14,105 nucleotides of DNA, from positions 13,414 to 27,518 of the forward strand of contig DJIW01000052.1 in the NCBI GenBank assembly GCA_002433805.1, read 5' to 3'. The DNA is from Competibacteraceae bacterium UBA6584 (GTDB taxonomy: Bacteria; Pseudomonadota; Gammaproteobacteria; Competibacterales; Competibacteraceae). This document shows, one piece after another, positions 1 to 7,739 of this stretch. How positions within the stretch are numbered: the first letter of the stretch is position 1; every line of letters begins with the position of its first letter. Made by a program: the position numbers and the translations under genes. The notes under the pieces were generated by a model. That model was not told the DNA's origin, did not search any database, and saw only the letters and a program-made list of their open reading frames with translations.

Positions 1-878
1 ACGCCGCCGAACATCCAATAACCGACTCGGTCCGACAACGGCTTGAACGCCAGCAGGACCGAAATCGCCGCCGCGCCCAAGCCCGGCGCAGTGCGCAGCA
101 AGCCCAAACCTTGCGGGCCGACGTGCAGTACGTCGCTGGCGTAGGCCGGCAACAAAGCGGTCGCGCCGCCGAACAGCACCGCGAACAGATCGAGCGAAAT
201 CGCGCCGAGCACCACCGGTTTCGACCAGACGAAACGCAAGCCCTCCAGCAGCGTGTTCCAGTTCGGGGTTTGCTTGCGCGTCGCCGGCTGCTCGACGCGG
301 GTCAAGCCCATCAACAGCATCGCCGATAGAAACAGGGTCGCGGCGGCGGCGTACACCACCGCCGGCCCGAACAGATAAAGCAATCCGCCCACGGTCGGCC
401 CGACGATCACCGCGACATGAAATCCCGAGGAACTGATCGCCACCGCGTTGCCGAAATTTTGCAGCGGAACCAGATTCATCAAAATCGCCTGACTGGTCGG
501 CATTCTAAAGGCCCGCGCTGCCCCGAATAAGGCGAGCGCGGCGAACACCGGCCACAGCGCCTGAAACCCGCCGAGCGTGAACCCCAATAAAATCAACGCG
601 CAGCTCAACTCGACCGTATAACAAACGATGATGATGGCGCGACGGTTGAAATGATCGGCGGCTTGACCGGCCACCAGCACCAGCAGAAAGAAGGGCGCGA
701 ATTGCGCCAGTCCGACAAAGCCCAAATCGAGCGGGTCGCCGGTGATGGCGTAGACCTGCCAGCCCACCGCCACGTTTTGCATCTGCACGGCGATGGTGCC
801 GAGCAAGCGCGCGGATAAATAAAACGCGAAGTTGCGATGGCGCAACGCGGTGAATCCGGTTAAGGCGGCGGCGGTCAT
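1..878 (-). CDS. MFS exporter, EntS-like (partial, C-terminus beyond window)
   Basis: Inner-membrane major facilitator transporter; about 292 N-terminal residues are present and the gene runs off the left edge. The protein starts MTAAALTGFTALRHRNFAFY and then shows alternating hydrophobic helices. The loop after the second helix region carries AGQAADHFNRR, the typical MFS motif A position (G-x-x-x-D-x-x-x-R-R). Its pattern (QVYAITGDPLDLGFVGLAQF, later SSSGFHVAVIVGPTVGG) resembles the MFS_3/EntS group, which includes the enterobactin exporter, but the substrate cannot be read from sequence. The start at 878 is the first ATG that gives the usual short N-terminus; the ribosome site before it is weak. 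It lies 89 bp downstream of the WbuC-like cupin gene on the same strand and may be co-transcribed. No siderophore biosynthesis gene is visible, so a siderophore role is not supported here. Confidence 0.85.
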   Translation of the reverse strand, partial: MTAAALTGFTALRHRNFAFYLSARLLGTIAVQMQNVAVGWQVYAITGDPLDLGFVGLAQFAPFFLLVLVAGQAADHFNRRAIIIVCYTVELSCALILLGFTLGGFQALWPVFAALALFGAARAFRMPTSQAILMNLVPLQNFGNAVAISSSGFHVAVIVGPTVGGLLYLFGPAVVYAAAATLFLSAMLLMGLTRVEQPATRKQTPNWNTLLEGLRFVWSKPVVLGAISLDLFAVLFGGATALLPAYASDVLHVGPQGLGLLRTAPGLGAAAISVLLAFKPLSDRVGYWMFGG

Positions 879-967
879 GCGGGGCAATCAGCTAAGAGTT
901 GAGCCGGGGTTTAGGATCGGACATCAGCCGCCCCGAGTCGAAAGCCGCTTTGCGCGCGCCGAATCTT

Positions 968-1465
968 TCAAGCCGGCGTCCGCTCGCCGACGCGGGCGGT
1001 CTCGAACCAGCGCGCCCAAGACGATGCGCGGGGATCGCCCTCGGGTGGAGCCCAACAGGCGAAATCCTTGTCTTCAAGCGCCAAATAAGGGCCGGGCTTG
1101 ACCTCAAACATGATCGTGCCGGGCGCGAGACTCACCACGCAATGCCACGCGCGCGCCGGGATTTCCACCGCGCAATCGCCGCCGTTGGCGCGCAAGTCCA
1201 CGCGGTGGAGGACGCCGCCCTCGCCATCGAAAAACAGCACGGCGAAAGCGCCCCGCACCGCCACCATCAACTCCCAGCCGTCATCGCGCGCGTGGCGGTG
1301 CGGACGGGCGTAGGTGCCGGGCTCCATGGCGTTAAACAAGCGCTGGATCGGATCGTCCAACGTCGGATGCACGTTCAAATTTTTGCGCAGTCGCGCGGCG
1401 CGGACGGCTTCCGCGCTCAAGGCGTCCAACGTTGCGGCGCTGTAAAGTTTGAGGTGTTCAGCCAT
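968..1465 (-). CDS. WbuC family cupin-fold metalloprotein
   Basis: A 165-residue single-domain cupin. The metal-binding set is visible: H56 and H58 (PHRH), E65, and H108 in the second cupin motif (ARAWHCV). The block QRLFNAMEPGTYARPHRH and the C-terminal stretch KDFACWAPPEGD are characteristic of the WbuC family, named from a gene at E. coli O-antigen loci; its biochemical function is not established. The length is ordinary for the family. A GAGG lies 8 bases before the ATG, supporting this start. It sits 28 bp downstream of the secreted-protein gene and upstream of the MFS gene, all on the minus strand, so the three may form one transcript. There are no sugar or O-antigen genes nearby, so a link to surface polysaccharide is only by family name. 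Confidence 0.88.
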   Translation of the reverse strand: MAEHLKLYSAATLDALSAEAVRAARLRKNLNVHPTLDDPIQRLFNAMEPGTYARPHRHARDDGWELMVAVRGAFAVLFFDGEGGVLHRVDLRANGGDCAVEIPARAWHCVVSLAPGTIMFEVKPGPYLALEDKDFACWAPPEGDPRASSWARWFETARVGERTPA

Positions 1466-1493
1466 GGATTAACCCTCGTTTTACGCGAGGAGC

Positions 1494-2039
1494 TTAATGC
1501 GCTTTTTCAGTTTTTGGCCCCTGGCAGCGGCCGGTTAAGTCTTCAACTGTCCGCGCGAGATTATGTTCCGATTGCTTCATCAAGCGCGTGGCGCCCACCT
1601 CGTAAAGCTGGCCGTTGGCGATGAATTGCACATTGAGATAGCGTTCTCCGGAGGCGCACAGCCCTTCCCAAACCAGTTGGGCCGACACCTTGCACGAGGG
1701 GTTGAAGCTAAAGGTCCGATTGCTTTTCTTGGCGGTGCAATTGTAATTATTTTTAAAATATTCAATGGTTTGATCTATTTTTTTGGGGTCTATCTGGCGT
1801 GCCTGGGCAAAATTGAAGCGGGTGAAGTGAACCGTCGAATTCTTTTCATCAAAGCCGTAAGCGATCTTGGCGCGGGCGTTGCCCCATGGCGTTCGCTCTT
1901 GCGACTCGACCGCTTTTGCAACGGAGGTCAACGGGATATCGAGCAGGTTCCGCTGATCGCCTCTTTCAGCCGCCGCCGACCACGCGGGACATAACCAGGC
2001 AAGGACGAGCAGCTTTAAAAAAGCAGGGCGCATGTTCAT
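1494..2039 (-). CDS. Unrecognised secreted protein (181 aa)
   Basis: I do not recognise a family. The start chosen at 2039 gives a good Sec signal peptide: a short charged N-terminus (R4, K9), a hydrophobic core around residues 8-20 and a likely cleavage after the AAA at 22-24. The signal Cys17 is not in a lipobox, so a soluble periplasmic protein is more likely than a lipoprotein. The mature part has four cysteines (C101, C116, C128, C172), which could make two disulfides. An in-frame ATG at 2120 would add 27 polar residues ahead of the signal peptide and is less likely. A TACAAT hexamer at 2065-2070 (minus) suggests a local promoter downstream of that longer start, although no good -35 is present. 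The gene lies between pyrE and the cupin gene on the same strand. Confidence 0.7.
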   Translation of the reverse strand: MNMRPAFLKLLVLAWLCPAWSAAAERGDQRNLLDIPLTSVAKAVESQERTPWGNARAKIAYGFDEKNSTVHFTRFNFAQARQIDPKKIDQTIEYFKNNYNCTAKKSNRTFSFNPSCKVSAQLVWEGLCASGERYLNVQFIANGQLYEVGATRLMKQSEHNLARTVEDLTGRCQGPKTEKAH

Positions 2040-2138
2040 GTGGGCATTGTGGAAAATTTTATTGATTGTAGTCGTTTGCAAGATTTCACGCGCGTTCGCG
2101 GACGATCTCGCCGCTTGCATAACCTTCGATCCTGAAAA

Positions 2139-2795
2139 TTAGTGGGGCTCGCCGGCGACCCCGTACCGCGTCCGATAATCCCGCATCTTGTCCAAATGCG
2201 CGGCGTACTCCGGCCTTTCGGCCAAATACGCCACCAGGTCGTCCAGATTGACGAGGCTGGTCACGGCGACGCCGTAAGCGCGCTCGACTTCCTGCACCGC
2301 CGACAGCGTTCCCTGACCGCGTTCGCGCCGGTCCAAGGCGATCAACACCCCCGCCGGAATCGCCCGATGCGCGTTCAAAATATCCATCGTCTCGCGGATG
2401 GCGGTGCCCGCCGTAATCACATCGTCCACGATCAACACCCGGCCTTGCAACGGCGCGCCGACGATCATTCCGCCCTCGCCGTGATCCTTGGCTTCCTTGC
2501 GGTTGAAACACCACGGCGCGTCGCGGCCACCCTGTTCCGCCAACGCGATAGCCACCGCCGCCGCCAGCGGAATGCCCTTATAGGCCGGCCCGAACAACAC
2601 GTCGAAGGTCAATCCGGCGTCCGCGATGGCGGCGGCATAGTAGCGGCCCAATCGCGCCAGCGCCGCGCCGCTATCGAACAGCCCCGCATTGAAAAAGTAA
2701 GGGCTGATCCGCCCCGACTTGAGTTGAAACTCGCCGAAGCGCAACACGCCCCGGCCGATGGCGAAGTCGAGAAAATCCCGCTGATAGTCCCGCAT
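2139..2795 (-). CDS. pyrE: Orotate phosphoribosyltransferase
   Basis: Makes orotidine 5'-monophosphate from orotate and PRPP in pyrimidine biosynthesis; cytoplasmic. It has 218 residues, close to the 213 of E. coli PyrE. Visible signatures are K26 (FQLKSGRISPYFFN, substrate region), K73 (GPAYKGIPLA), the flexible catalytic loop FNRKEAKDHGEGG at 97-109 with K100, K103 and H105, and the PRPP-binding motif VLIVDDVITAGTA at 120-132. The frame is open further upstream to 2927, but the family N-terminus (MRDYQRDFLDFAI) fixes the start at 2795. It is divergent from the Crc/exonuclease III-type gene, with 82 bp between the two starts. Confidence 0.97.
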   Translation of the reverse strand: MRDYQRDFLDFAIGRGVLRFGEFQLKSGRISPYFFNAGLFDSGAALARLGRYYAAAIADAGLTFDVLFGPAYKGIPLAAAVAIALAEQGGRDAPWCFNRKEAKDHGEGGMIVGAPLQGRVLIVDDVITAGTAIRETMDILNAHRAIPAGVLIALDRRERGQGTLSAVQEVERAYGVAVTSLVNLDDLVAYLAERPEYAAHLDKMRDYRTRYGVAGEPH

Positions 2796-2832
2796 GGTTC
2801 GAGATTCCGGCTTGAAAGTGGCGAATGCCGTT

Positions 2833-2859
2833 ATCATAGCGTGCTTTAACCTCCTTCCA
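2833..2859 (-). promoter_or_regulatory. Candidate pyrE promoter
   Basis: A TATGAT -10 lies at 2833-2838 (minus strand) and a weak TGGAAG -35 at 2854-2859, with a 15-base spacer. This would give a leader of roughly 30 bases before pyrE. The -10 is good and the -35 poor. The site lies in the short divergent spacer shared with the exonuclease III-type gene. Confidence 0.3.
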
Positions 2860-2877
2860 CCGGAGATCGATCCGCTC

Positions 2878-3651
2878 ATGCGCGTCATGACCTTCAACGT
2901 CAACGGCATCCGTTCCGCCGCCGCCAAGCAGTTTTATCCTTGGTTGCGAGAGCAGAAAGCGGATGTGGTGTGCTTGCAGGAGACCCGCGCCCAGAGCCGG
3001 CAACTGCCCACCGCGCACTACCATCCGGTCGGTTATCACTGCGCCTACCACGATGCCGAACGCAGAGGCTACAGCGGCGTCGCGCTGTACGCCCGCCGCG
3101 AGCCGGACGAAGTTCTCACCGGTTTGGGCTGGCCGGAATGCGACGCGGAAGGCCGCTGGTTGGAAGCGCGGTTTGGCCGGCTCAGCGTGGTGTCGCTGTA
3201 TCTACCGTCCGGCTCGTCCAGCCCCGAGCGCCAAGCGGTGAAATTTGATTTTCTGAAGCGGCTGGTCAAACCGCTGCGGGCGTTGCGGGCCAGCAGTCGC
3301 GACGTGATCTTGTGCGGCGACTGGAATATCGCGCACCGGCAAATCGATCTGAAAAATTGGCGGGCCAACCGCAATCATTCCGGGTTTTTACCCGAGGAAC
3401 GGGCCTGGATGGATCAGTTATTCGGCCGGCTCGGCTGGGTCGATGCGTTCCGCGCCGTCGATCCCCGACCCGATCAGTACACGTGGTGGTCGAATCGCGG
3501 CCGGGCGCGGGAAAATAATGTCGGCTGGCGGATCGACTATCAAATCATTACGCCCGGCTTGGCGGACACGGTGCGCGCCGCCGCCATCCATCGCGAGCAA
3601 CGCTTTTCCGATCACGCCCCCCTGACAGTGGATTACGACTATGCCTTCTGA
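2878..3651 (+). CDS. Exonuclease III / Crc-like AP endonuclease family protein
   Basis: A 257-residue member of the exonuclease III (Xth/ExoA) endonuclease-phosphatase fold, expected to act on abasic-site DNA. Catalytic positions are all present: N7 (FNVNG), E35 (LQETR), Y108 (SLYLPSG), D148 and N150 (GDWNIAH), D245 and H246 (SDHAPL). In length, ending (DYDYAF) and internal blocks (LKNWR, ERAWMD, GWRIDYQ) it also resembles Pseudomonas Crc, the catabolite-repression protein that has lost key catalytic residues. Crc genes lie beside pyrE, as this one does. I infer an active nuclease of the lineage from which Crc arose. The ATG at 2878 gives the family N-terminus; the frame is open upstream but begins inside pyrE. 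GGAG lies 12 bases before the start. Its 3' end overlaps ampG by 11 bp. Confidence 0.9.
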   Translation: MRVMTFNVNGIRSAAAKQFYPWLREQKADVVCLQETRAQSRQLPTAHYHPVGYHCAYHDAERRGYSGVALYARREPDEVLTGLGWPECDAEGRWLEARFGRLSVVSLYLPSGSSSPERQAVKFDFLKRLVKPLRALRASSRDVILCGDWNIAHRQIDLKNWRANRNHSGFLPEERAWMDQLFGRLGWVDAFRAVDPRPDQYTWWSNRGRARENNVGWRIDYQIITPGLADTVRAAAIHREQRFSDHAPLTVDYDYAF

Positions 3652-4939
3652 CGCTACCCGACGTTCCGGCGGAGACATCTTGCGGCTTTTCCTGAGCGGT
3701 CGGATGCTGGCCGCCCTGCTGATGGGCTTCTCCTCCGGCCTGCCGCTTCTGCTGGCCACCGGTTCGGTGTTGCAAGCGTGGCTGAAGGAAGCCGGCGTCG
3801 ATCTCGGCACCATCGGCCTGTTCGCGCTGGTAGGGCTGCCTTACACCCTCAAATTCCTGTGGGCGCCGCTGTTGGACCGGTTCGCTCCCATCGCCGGCAT
3901 GGGCCGACGGCGCGGTTGGCTAGTGTTGATCCAACTGACCTTGACGGCCGCCATCGTCGGGCTGGGCTTCGCCGATCCTTATCGGAGCCTGCCGCTGGTC
4001 ACGCTGGCGGCGTTTCTAGTGGCGTTCTTTTCCGCCTCGCAAGACATTGTGATCGACGCTTATCGGCGCGAATCCTTGACCGACGACGAGCAAGGACTGG
4101 GTGCGTCGCTCTATGTGACGGGCTATCGGATCGGCTTGTTGCTGTCTTCGGGCGGCGGCTTGATCTTGGCTGACTTCATCCCTTTTTCCGCCGTGTATTG
4201 GGTAATGGCGGCGGCGATGTTGCCGGGCTTGATCACCACCCTGTTTTGCGTCGAACCGCAGGTGGCGGCCGGCGCGCCCCGCAGCTTGCGCGAGGCGGTC
4301 GTCCAACCGTTCGCGGACTATTTCTCCCATCAGGATGCGGTGCTGATTTTACTGTTTGTGCTGCTGTACAAAGTCGGCGAGATGATGGCGAGCCAGATGA
4401 CGACGCCGTTTTATCTGGACCTCGGGTTTACCAAAACCGAAATTGGCACGGTGGTCAAACTCTTTGGCTTCTGGGCAACGGTAGTCGGCGGGATGATAGG
4501 CGGAGTCCTGATGCTGCGTCTGGGTTATTACCGGGCGCTGTGGCTATTTGGGATTTTGCAAGCCATCGGCCTCATCGGCTTCGTCATTTTGGCGCGCCTC
4601 GGCCACAGCGTGCCGGGACTGGCGCTGGCGATCACCAGCGAGAACTTGTTTAGCGGCATGGCGACCACGGCTTACTTGGCTTTTATGGCCAGTCTTACCA
4701 ACAAAAAATTCACCGCTACCCAATACGCCTTGCTCAGCAGCTTGATGGGCATTCCGCGCGTGGTGATGACCACGCCGACCGGCTATCTCGCCGAGTGGCT
4801 GGGCTGGGAAGGGTTCTTTTTGTTTTGCATGGCGGCCACGGTGCCGGGCCTGTGGCTATTGACCCGGTTTCGCAGTTGGATGGAGCCGGAACGCCTCGCG
4901 GCGGCGGCACAACCCGATGACGCAACCGCCAAACGCTAG
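3641..4939 (+). CDS. ampG: AmpG family muropeptide MFS transporter
   Basis: Inner-membrane permease that imports anhydro-muropeptides (GlcNAc-anhydroMurNAc-peptides) for cell-wall recycling; in many gammaproteobacteria it affects AmpC beta-lactamase induction. It has 432 residues, with 12 or more hydrophobic helices. The N-terminal block is diagnostic: MGFSSGLPLLLATGSVLQAW, then LGTIGLFALVGLPYTLKFLW, an LLDR motif and GRRRGW. It is shorter than the 491 residues of E. coli AmpG, mainly at the C-terminus, as in many AmpG homologues. The start overlaps the end of the exonuclease gene by 11 bp, suggesting coupled translation. No ampC, ampD or nagZ is in view. The stop codon abuts the stop of the convergent gene. 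Confidence 0.92.
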   Translation: MPSDATRRSGGDILRLFLSGRMLAALLMGFSSGLPLLLATGSVLQAWLKEAGVDLGTIGLFALVGLPYTLKFLWAPLLDRFAPIAGMGRRRGWLVLIQLTLTAAIVGLGFADPYRSLPLVTLAAFLVAFFSASQDIVIDAYRRESLTDDEQGLGASLYVTGYRIGLLLSSGGGLILADFIPFSAVYWVMAAAMLPGLITTLFCVEPQVAAGAPRSLREAVVQPFADYFSHQDAVLILLFVLLYKVGEMMASQMTTPFYLDLGFTKTEIGTVVKLFGFWATVVGGMIGGVLMLRLGYYRALWLFGILQAIGLIGFVILARLGHSVPGLALAITSENLFSGMATTAYLAFMASLTNKKFTATQYALLSSLMGIPRVVMTTPTGYLAEWLGWEGFFLFCMAATVPGLWLLTRFRSWMEPERLAAAAQPDDATAKR

Positions 4940-7396
4940 CTAGACCAGCGGCAATCTCGCGATCATTACCCCGGCATCGTCCGGGCAGACCGCGACGCCA
5001 AACCCCATCGCCCGGCACAGCGCCAGCATCGGCTCGTTTTCCCGCAGGATTTCTCCGAACAGTTCGCGGAATCCCCGCGCGCGCGCGTGACGGATGAGCC
5101 GGCGCACCAACAGACCGCCCAGTCCGATTCCGGTTGCCGCGCGCAGCAACACGATGGCGAACTCCGCCCGCCCGCTGTCATGAAGGTCGCGCATCAGCCG
5201 CGCCACCCCGCAGCTTTCCAACGGCTGGCCCGACCGCTGCCGGAACACCACCAGCGCCATTTCCCGGTCGTAATCGATCTGAGTCAGCCGGGCCGCTTCT
5301 TCATGGGTGAGTTCCTTGACCGTATGCATGAAGCGCATCCGCACTTCCTCGGTCGATAGCTGCTTGAACGACTCCACAAAGATCGGCTCGTCTTCCGCTC
5401 GCACCGGGCGAATCAGCAGGGTCGATCCATCCGGCAACGGCACGGTTTCCTCCAACTCGCGCGGATACGGTCGAATCGCCAACCGCTCGTGGGCCGGGCT
5501 TTCCACGGCGGCCAATCGAATGCGGACGGCGCTTGCGGCCAGCTCCCCGTCCGCCATCACCAGCGGATTTAATTCCAATTCGACGATTTCGCCCAGATCC
5601 ACGATCAACCGTGAAACCTTGACCAACAGCGCCAGCAGACGGTCCAACCGGTCGGGCGTGGCGGCTTGCGCATCGCACAGCCAGCGGTAAAGGGGCGTGG
5701 GCCGGATCGCCTCGCGCGCCACCGCCAGATCGAGCGGCGGCAACAGCGCGACGGCGGCCTCGAACGCAACGCCCGCCCACCCGACCGGCTCCAACAGCAA
5801 CACCGGGCCGAAAACCGCATCCTCGATCAAGCGGATCCTCAACGCCATCGACTCCGGACGGTCGGCCAGAAGCGGCTCGGGTTCGAGGCTCGCCGCGCGT
5901 AGTCCGTAAGCGCGCAGCAAGACGGCAATCTCGGCGGTCTCCAGCACATCGCGGCCTTCCGCCAAAGCGCTTTCCACCCGTTGACGGGCGGTAGTTCGTT
6001 CGGCGTTCGAGGGCTCTGGCACTACCCCCGGCGTCGCCATCAAACCGATGCGGTTTTGCTGGTGCCGCCAGCCCTGCAGGAACGCCCGCGCCGCATCCTC
6101 TGGCGTCTCATAATTCGGAATATGCGGGTCGCGCGGGCGTGGCCGGAGCGCCGGATCGCTTTCCCCATCCAGCCCGACCGTCAGGATTCGGGGCCGCATC
6201 TCGCCCCGTTCGTCCCACCGGCGGACGGTCTCGGACACCGCCGCCGCCGTTTCGGCCGAGGCCCGCCCAACCGCCGAATGCAGCAACAACACGCCATCGG
6301 CGTCGCGCTCGCCCAACAGGATATTCAAAGCCGCCGCATAGCGTTCCGCTCCGGCGTCCGCGCCGAGATCGAGCGGATTTTCAACCAGCCCGCCGTCGGG
6401 CAGGAGCGGGCGGAGCGCATGGACGGTTGCTTCGCCGAACCGGCCGAGATGGCCGTTTTCCGCCAGCAGGGCATCGGCGGCCAACACGCCGAGCCACCGG
6501 CTGTTGCCGACCACCGCCAAGCGGTCGCCTAGCGCCGGTCCGGCAAGCGCTAGCAGCGCGGCGGTCGAGAACAAGTCGCGCAGCGACGGGAGCCGCAATA
6601 GTCCAACCCGGCGGAAGGCTGCGTCATAGAGCGCATCGCGCTGCCGGGGCGCCGCGTCGCCACCCCGGCCAACGCGCAGCGCCAGCACCGGCTTGACCCG
6701 CCCGAGCGCCCGCGCCGCCGACAAAAACGGACGGGCGCGCTCGATGTCCTCCAACAGCAACAAGACCACCCGGCTGTCCGCTTCGTCGATCAAGTCGTCC
6801 AGAAGATCGGGGATGACGCTCTCACCCCGCTCGCCCACGCTCGCGATCCAGGAAAAACCGAGCCCTTGGGCGTTGGCCCAACCGATCAGCGGAGCTAACG
6901 CCGCCTGCGATTGCGAAATGAGCGCCAGCGCGCCCGGCGCGGGTGTTTGCGGTGTGACGAGTCCGTTGAGGCCGGCCCTCGGCGCGCTGAATCCCGCGCC
7001 GGGGCCGAGCACCCGCACGCCATAATCGAGGGTAGCCTTGCGCCAAGCGCGATGGAAAACCGCCGCCTGATCGTCGCGGGCCGGGCAACTCGGCGTGGCG
7101 ATCACCACGACTTTGACCCCGCGTCGGCCGGCTTCGATCAGCAGCTTGGGAATGGCGGGCGCGGGCGTAGCGATGATCGCCAGCTCCGGCGCGTCCGGCA
7201 GATCGGACAGCCGTTGGTAAGCCAGCCTGCCGCCGACCTGATGATGCCGGCGATTGACCCAATACAACCGACCGGTGAAACCGCCCGCCGCGAGTTTTTG
7301 GGCCAGAGCCTCGCCCAGCGAACCGGGACGCTCGCTCGCGCCGATCAAGGCCACGGACGCCGGATTGAATAAATACCGCAAATGGCGGCTGGACAT
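4940..7396 (-). CDS. CoA-binding / degenerate acyl-CoA ligase / GNAT acetyltransferase (Pat-like)
   Basis: An 818-residue cytoplasmic protein with the domain order of protein lysine acetyltransferase Pat (YfiQ/Pka). There is an N-terminal CoA-binding Rossmann domain (about 5-130; SVALIGASERPGSLG), a succinyl-CoA-ligase-like region (about 150-290), a linker, a shortened ATP-grasp remnant (about 470-630; FGPVLLLE, LPPLDLAVAREAI, ELELNPLVM) and a C-terminal GNAT domain (about 655-818; AEFAIVLL, then TGIGLGG at the acetyl-CoA loop). The ligase part looks dead: the SHTGAL-type phospho-histidine motif is absent before DALYDAAFRR, and the ATP-grasp core is missing. E. coli Pat is 886 residues, so this one is short. 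The likely role is lysine acetylation, classically of acetyl-CoA synthetase; the target is unknown here. AAGGAG lies 8 bases before the ATG. Confidence 0.85.
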   Translation of the reverse strand: MSSRHLRYLFNPASVALIGASERPGSLGEALAQKLAAGGFTGRLYWVNRRHHQVGGRLAYQRLSDLPDAPELAIIATPAPAIPKLLIEAGRRGVKVVVIATPSCPARDDQAAVFHRAWRKATLDYGVRVLGPGAGFSAPRAGLNGLVTPQTPAPGALALISQSQAALAPLIGWANAQGLGFSWIASVGERGESVIPDLLDDLIDEADSRVVLLLLEDIERARPFLSAARALGRVKPVLALRVGRGGDAAPRQRDALYDAAFRRVGLLRLPSLRDLFSTAALLALAGPALGDRLAVVGNSRWLGVLAADALLAENGHLGRFGEATVHALRPLLPDGGLVENPLDLGADAGAERYAAALNILLGERDADGVLLLHSAVGRASAETAAAVSETVRRWDERGEMRPRILTVGLDGESDPALRPRPRDPHIPNYETPEDAARAFLQGWRHQQNRIGLMATPGVVPEPSNAERTTARQRVESALAEGRDVLETAEIAVLLRAYGLRAASLEPEPLLADRPESMALRIRLIEDAVFGPVLLLEPVGWAGVAFEAAVALLPPLDLAVAREAIRPTPLYRWLCDAQAATPDRLDRLLALLVKVSRLIVDLGEIVELELNPLVMADGELAASAVRIRLAAVESPAHERLAIRPYPRELEETVPLPDGSTLLIRPVRAEDEPIFVESFKQLSTEEVRMRFMHTVKELTHEEAARLTQIDYDREMALVVFRQRSGQPLESCGVARLMRDLHDSGRAEFAIVLLRAATGIGLGGLLVRRLIRHARARGFRELFGEILRENEPMLALCRAMGFGVAVCPDDAGVMIARLPLV

Positions 7397-7425
7397 CGCC
7401 GTAACTCCTTCCCCGAATCCGTCAG

Positions 7426-7454
7426 GATATACGGCGCAAACTCAAGAAATGCAA
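7426..7454 (-). promoter_or_regulatory. Sigma-70-type promoter for the Pat-like gene
   Basis: On the minus strand a TTGCAT -35 (7449-7454) and a TATATC -10 (7426-7431) are separated by 17 bases, giving a leader of about 25 bases before the ATG at 7396. The Pat-like gene therefore has its own promoter downstream of the feo operon. No operator is obvious. Confidence 0.5.
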
Positions 7455-7492
7455 CGATCCATAGGGTTATTCCGCGATTCCGACGAGCCCTT

Positions 7493-7517
7493 AAAAAAAC
7501 TCACGCCGTCCCGTGGG
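7493..7517 (-). terminator. Candidate rho-independent terminator of the feo operon
   Basis: On the minus strand CCCACG (7512-7517) pairs with CGTGAG (7500-7505) around a 6-base loop, with one C-A mismatch, and is followed by seven T residues (7493-7499). It lies 20 bp after the stop of the last operon gene. The stem is short, so termination may be partial. Confidence 0.45.
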
Positions 7518-7537
7518 TCAGCAATGGTCGATGCCGC

Positions 7538-7738
7538 TCAGGCGGGCGGTCGAGTTTTGGCGCAAGACCCGGCCAAGGCGCAATCAGGGCAGGCGCCCGC
7601 CGCCAGCGTGGCGGGAGCGTCTGGCCCGTGGCCGATCCGAGGCGGTCCGAACCGCAACAAGCCATCCGGCGCGTAGCGCCGCAGCAGAAACCCGGCGGCA
7701 ATCGCCACGATGAGCAACGCCAGCGCGTCTTGCCACAT
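7538..7738 (-). CDS. Small FeoB-associated Cys-rich membrane protein (66 aa)
   Basis: A 66-residue protein with one N-terminal membrane helix (about residues 4-20), a basic RR pair after it, and a C-terminal cysteine cluster C50-x2-C53-x5-C59. Small membrane proteins with a Cys-rich tail directly after feoB are a recurring group (FeoB-associated Cys-rich membrane protein, or DUF6587-like); some occupy the place of FeoC. The biochemical role is not established; a metal-binding or redox accessory to FeoB is an inference. The ATG at 7738 follows the feoB stop with a 1-bp gap, which argues for coupled translation. An in-frame ATG at 7765 inside feoB would add nine polar residues before the helix and is less likely. 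Confidence 0.75.
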   Translation of the reverse strand: MWQDALALLIVAIAAGFLLRRYAPDGLLRFGPPRIGHGPDAPATLAAGACPDCALAGSCAKTRPPA

Positions 7739-7739
7739 C

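Noticed and set aside
1466..1493. CCTCG/CGAGG inverted repeat between the secreted-protein and cupin genes
   Set aside because: A 5-bp stem with no T tract that overlaps the ribosome site of the cupin gene; too weak to call a terminator or attenuator.
899..1624. 241-codon plus-strand frame across the cupin and its neighbour
   Set aside because: It is antisense to the cupin gene, which has full metal-ligand motifs; the plus frame shows nothing recognisable.
2142..2849. 235-codon plus-strand frame opposite pyrE
   Set aside because: It is antisense to an unmistakable pyrE and rich in Arg, Gln and His as expected of a shadow frame.
4936..4943. GCTAGCTA overlap of the ampG stop and the convergent stop as a special site
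   Set aside because: The short palindrome follows from two TAG stops meeting end to end; nothing further is conserved around it.
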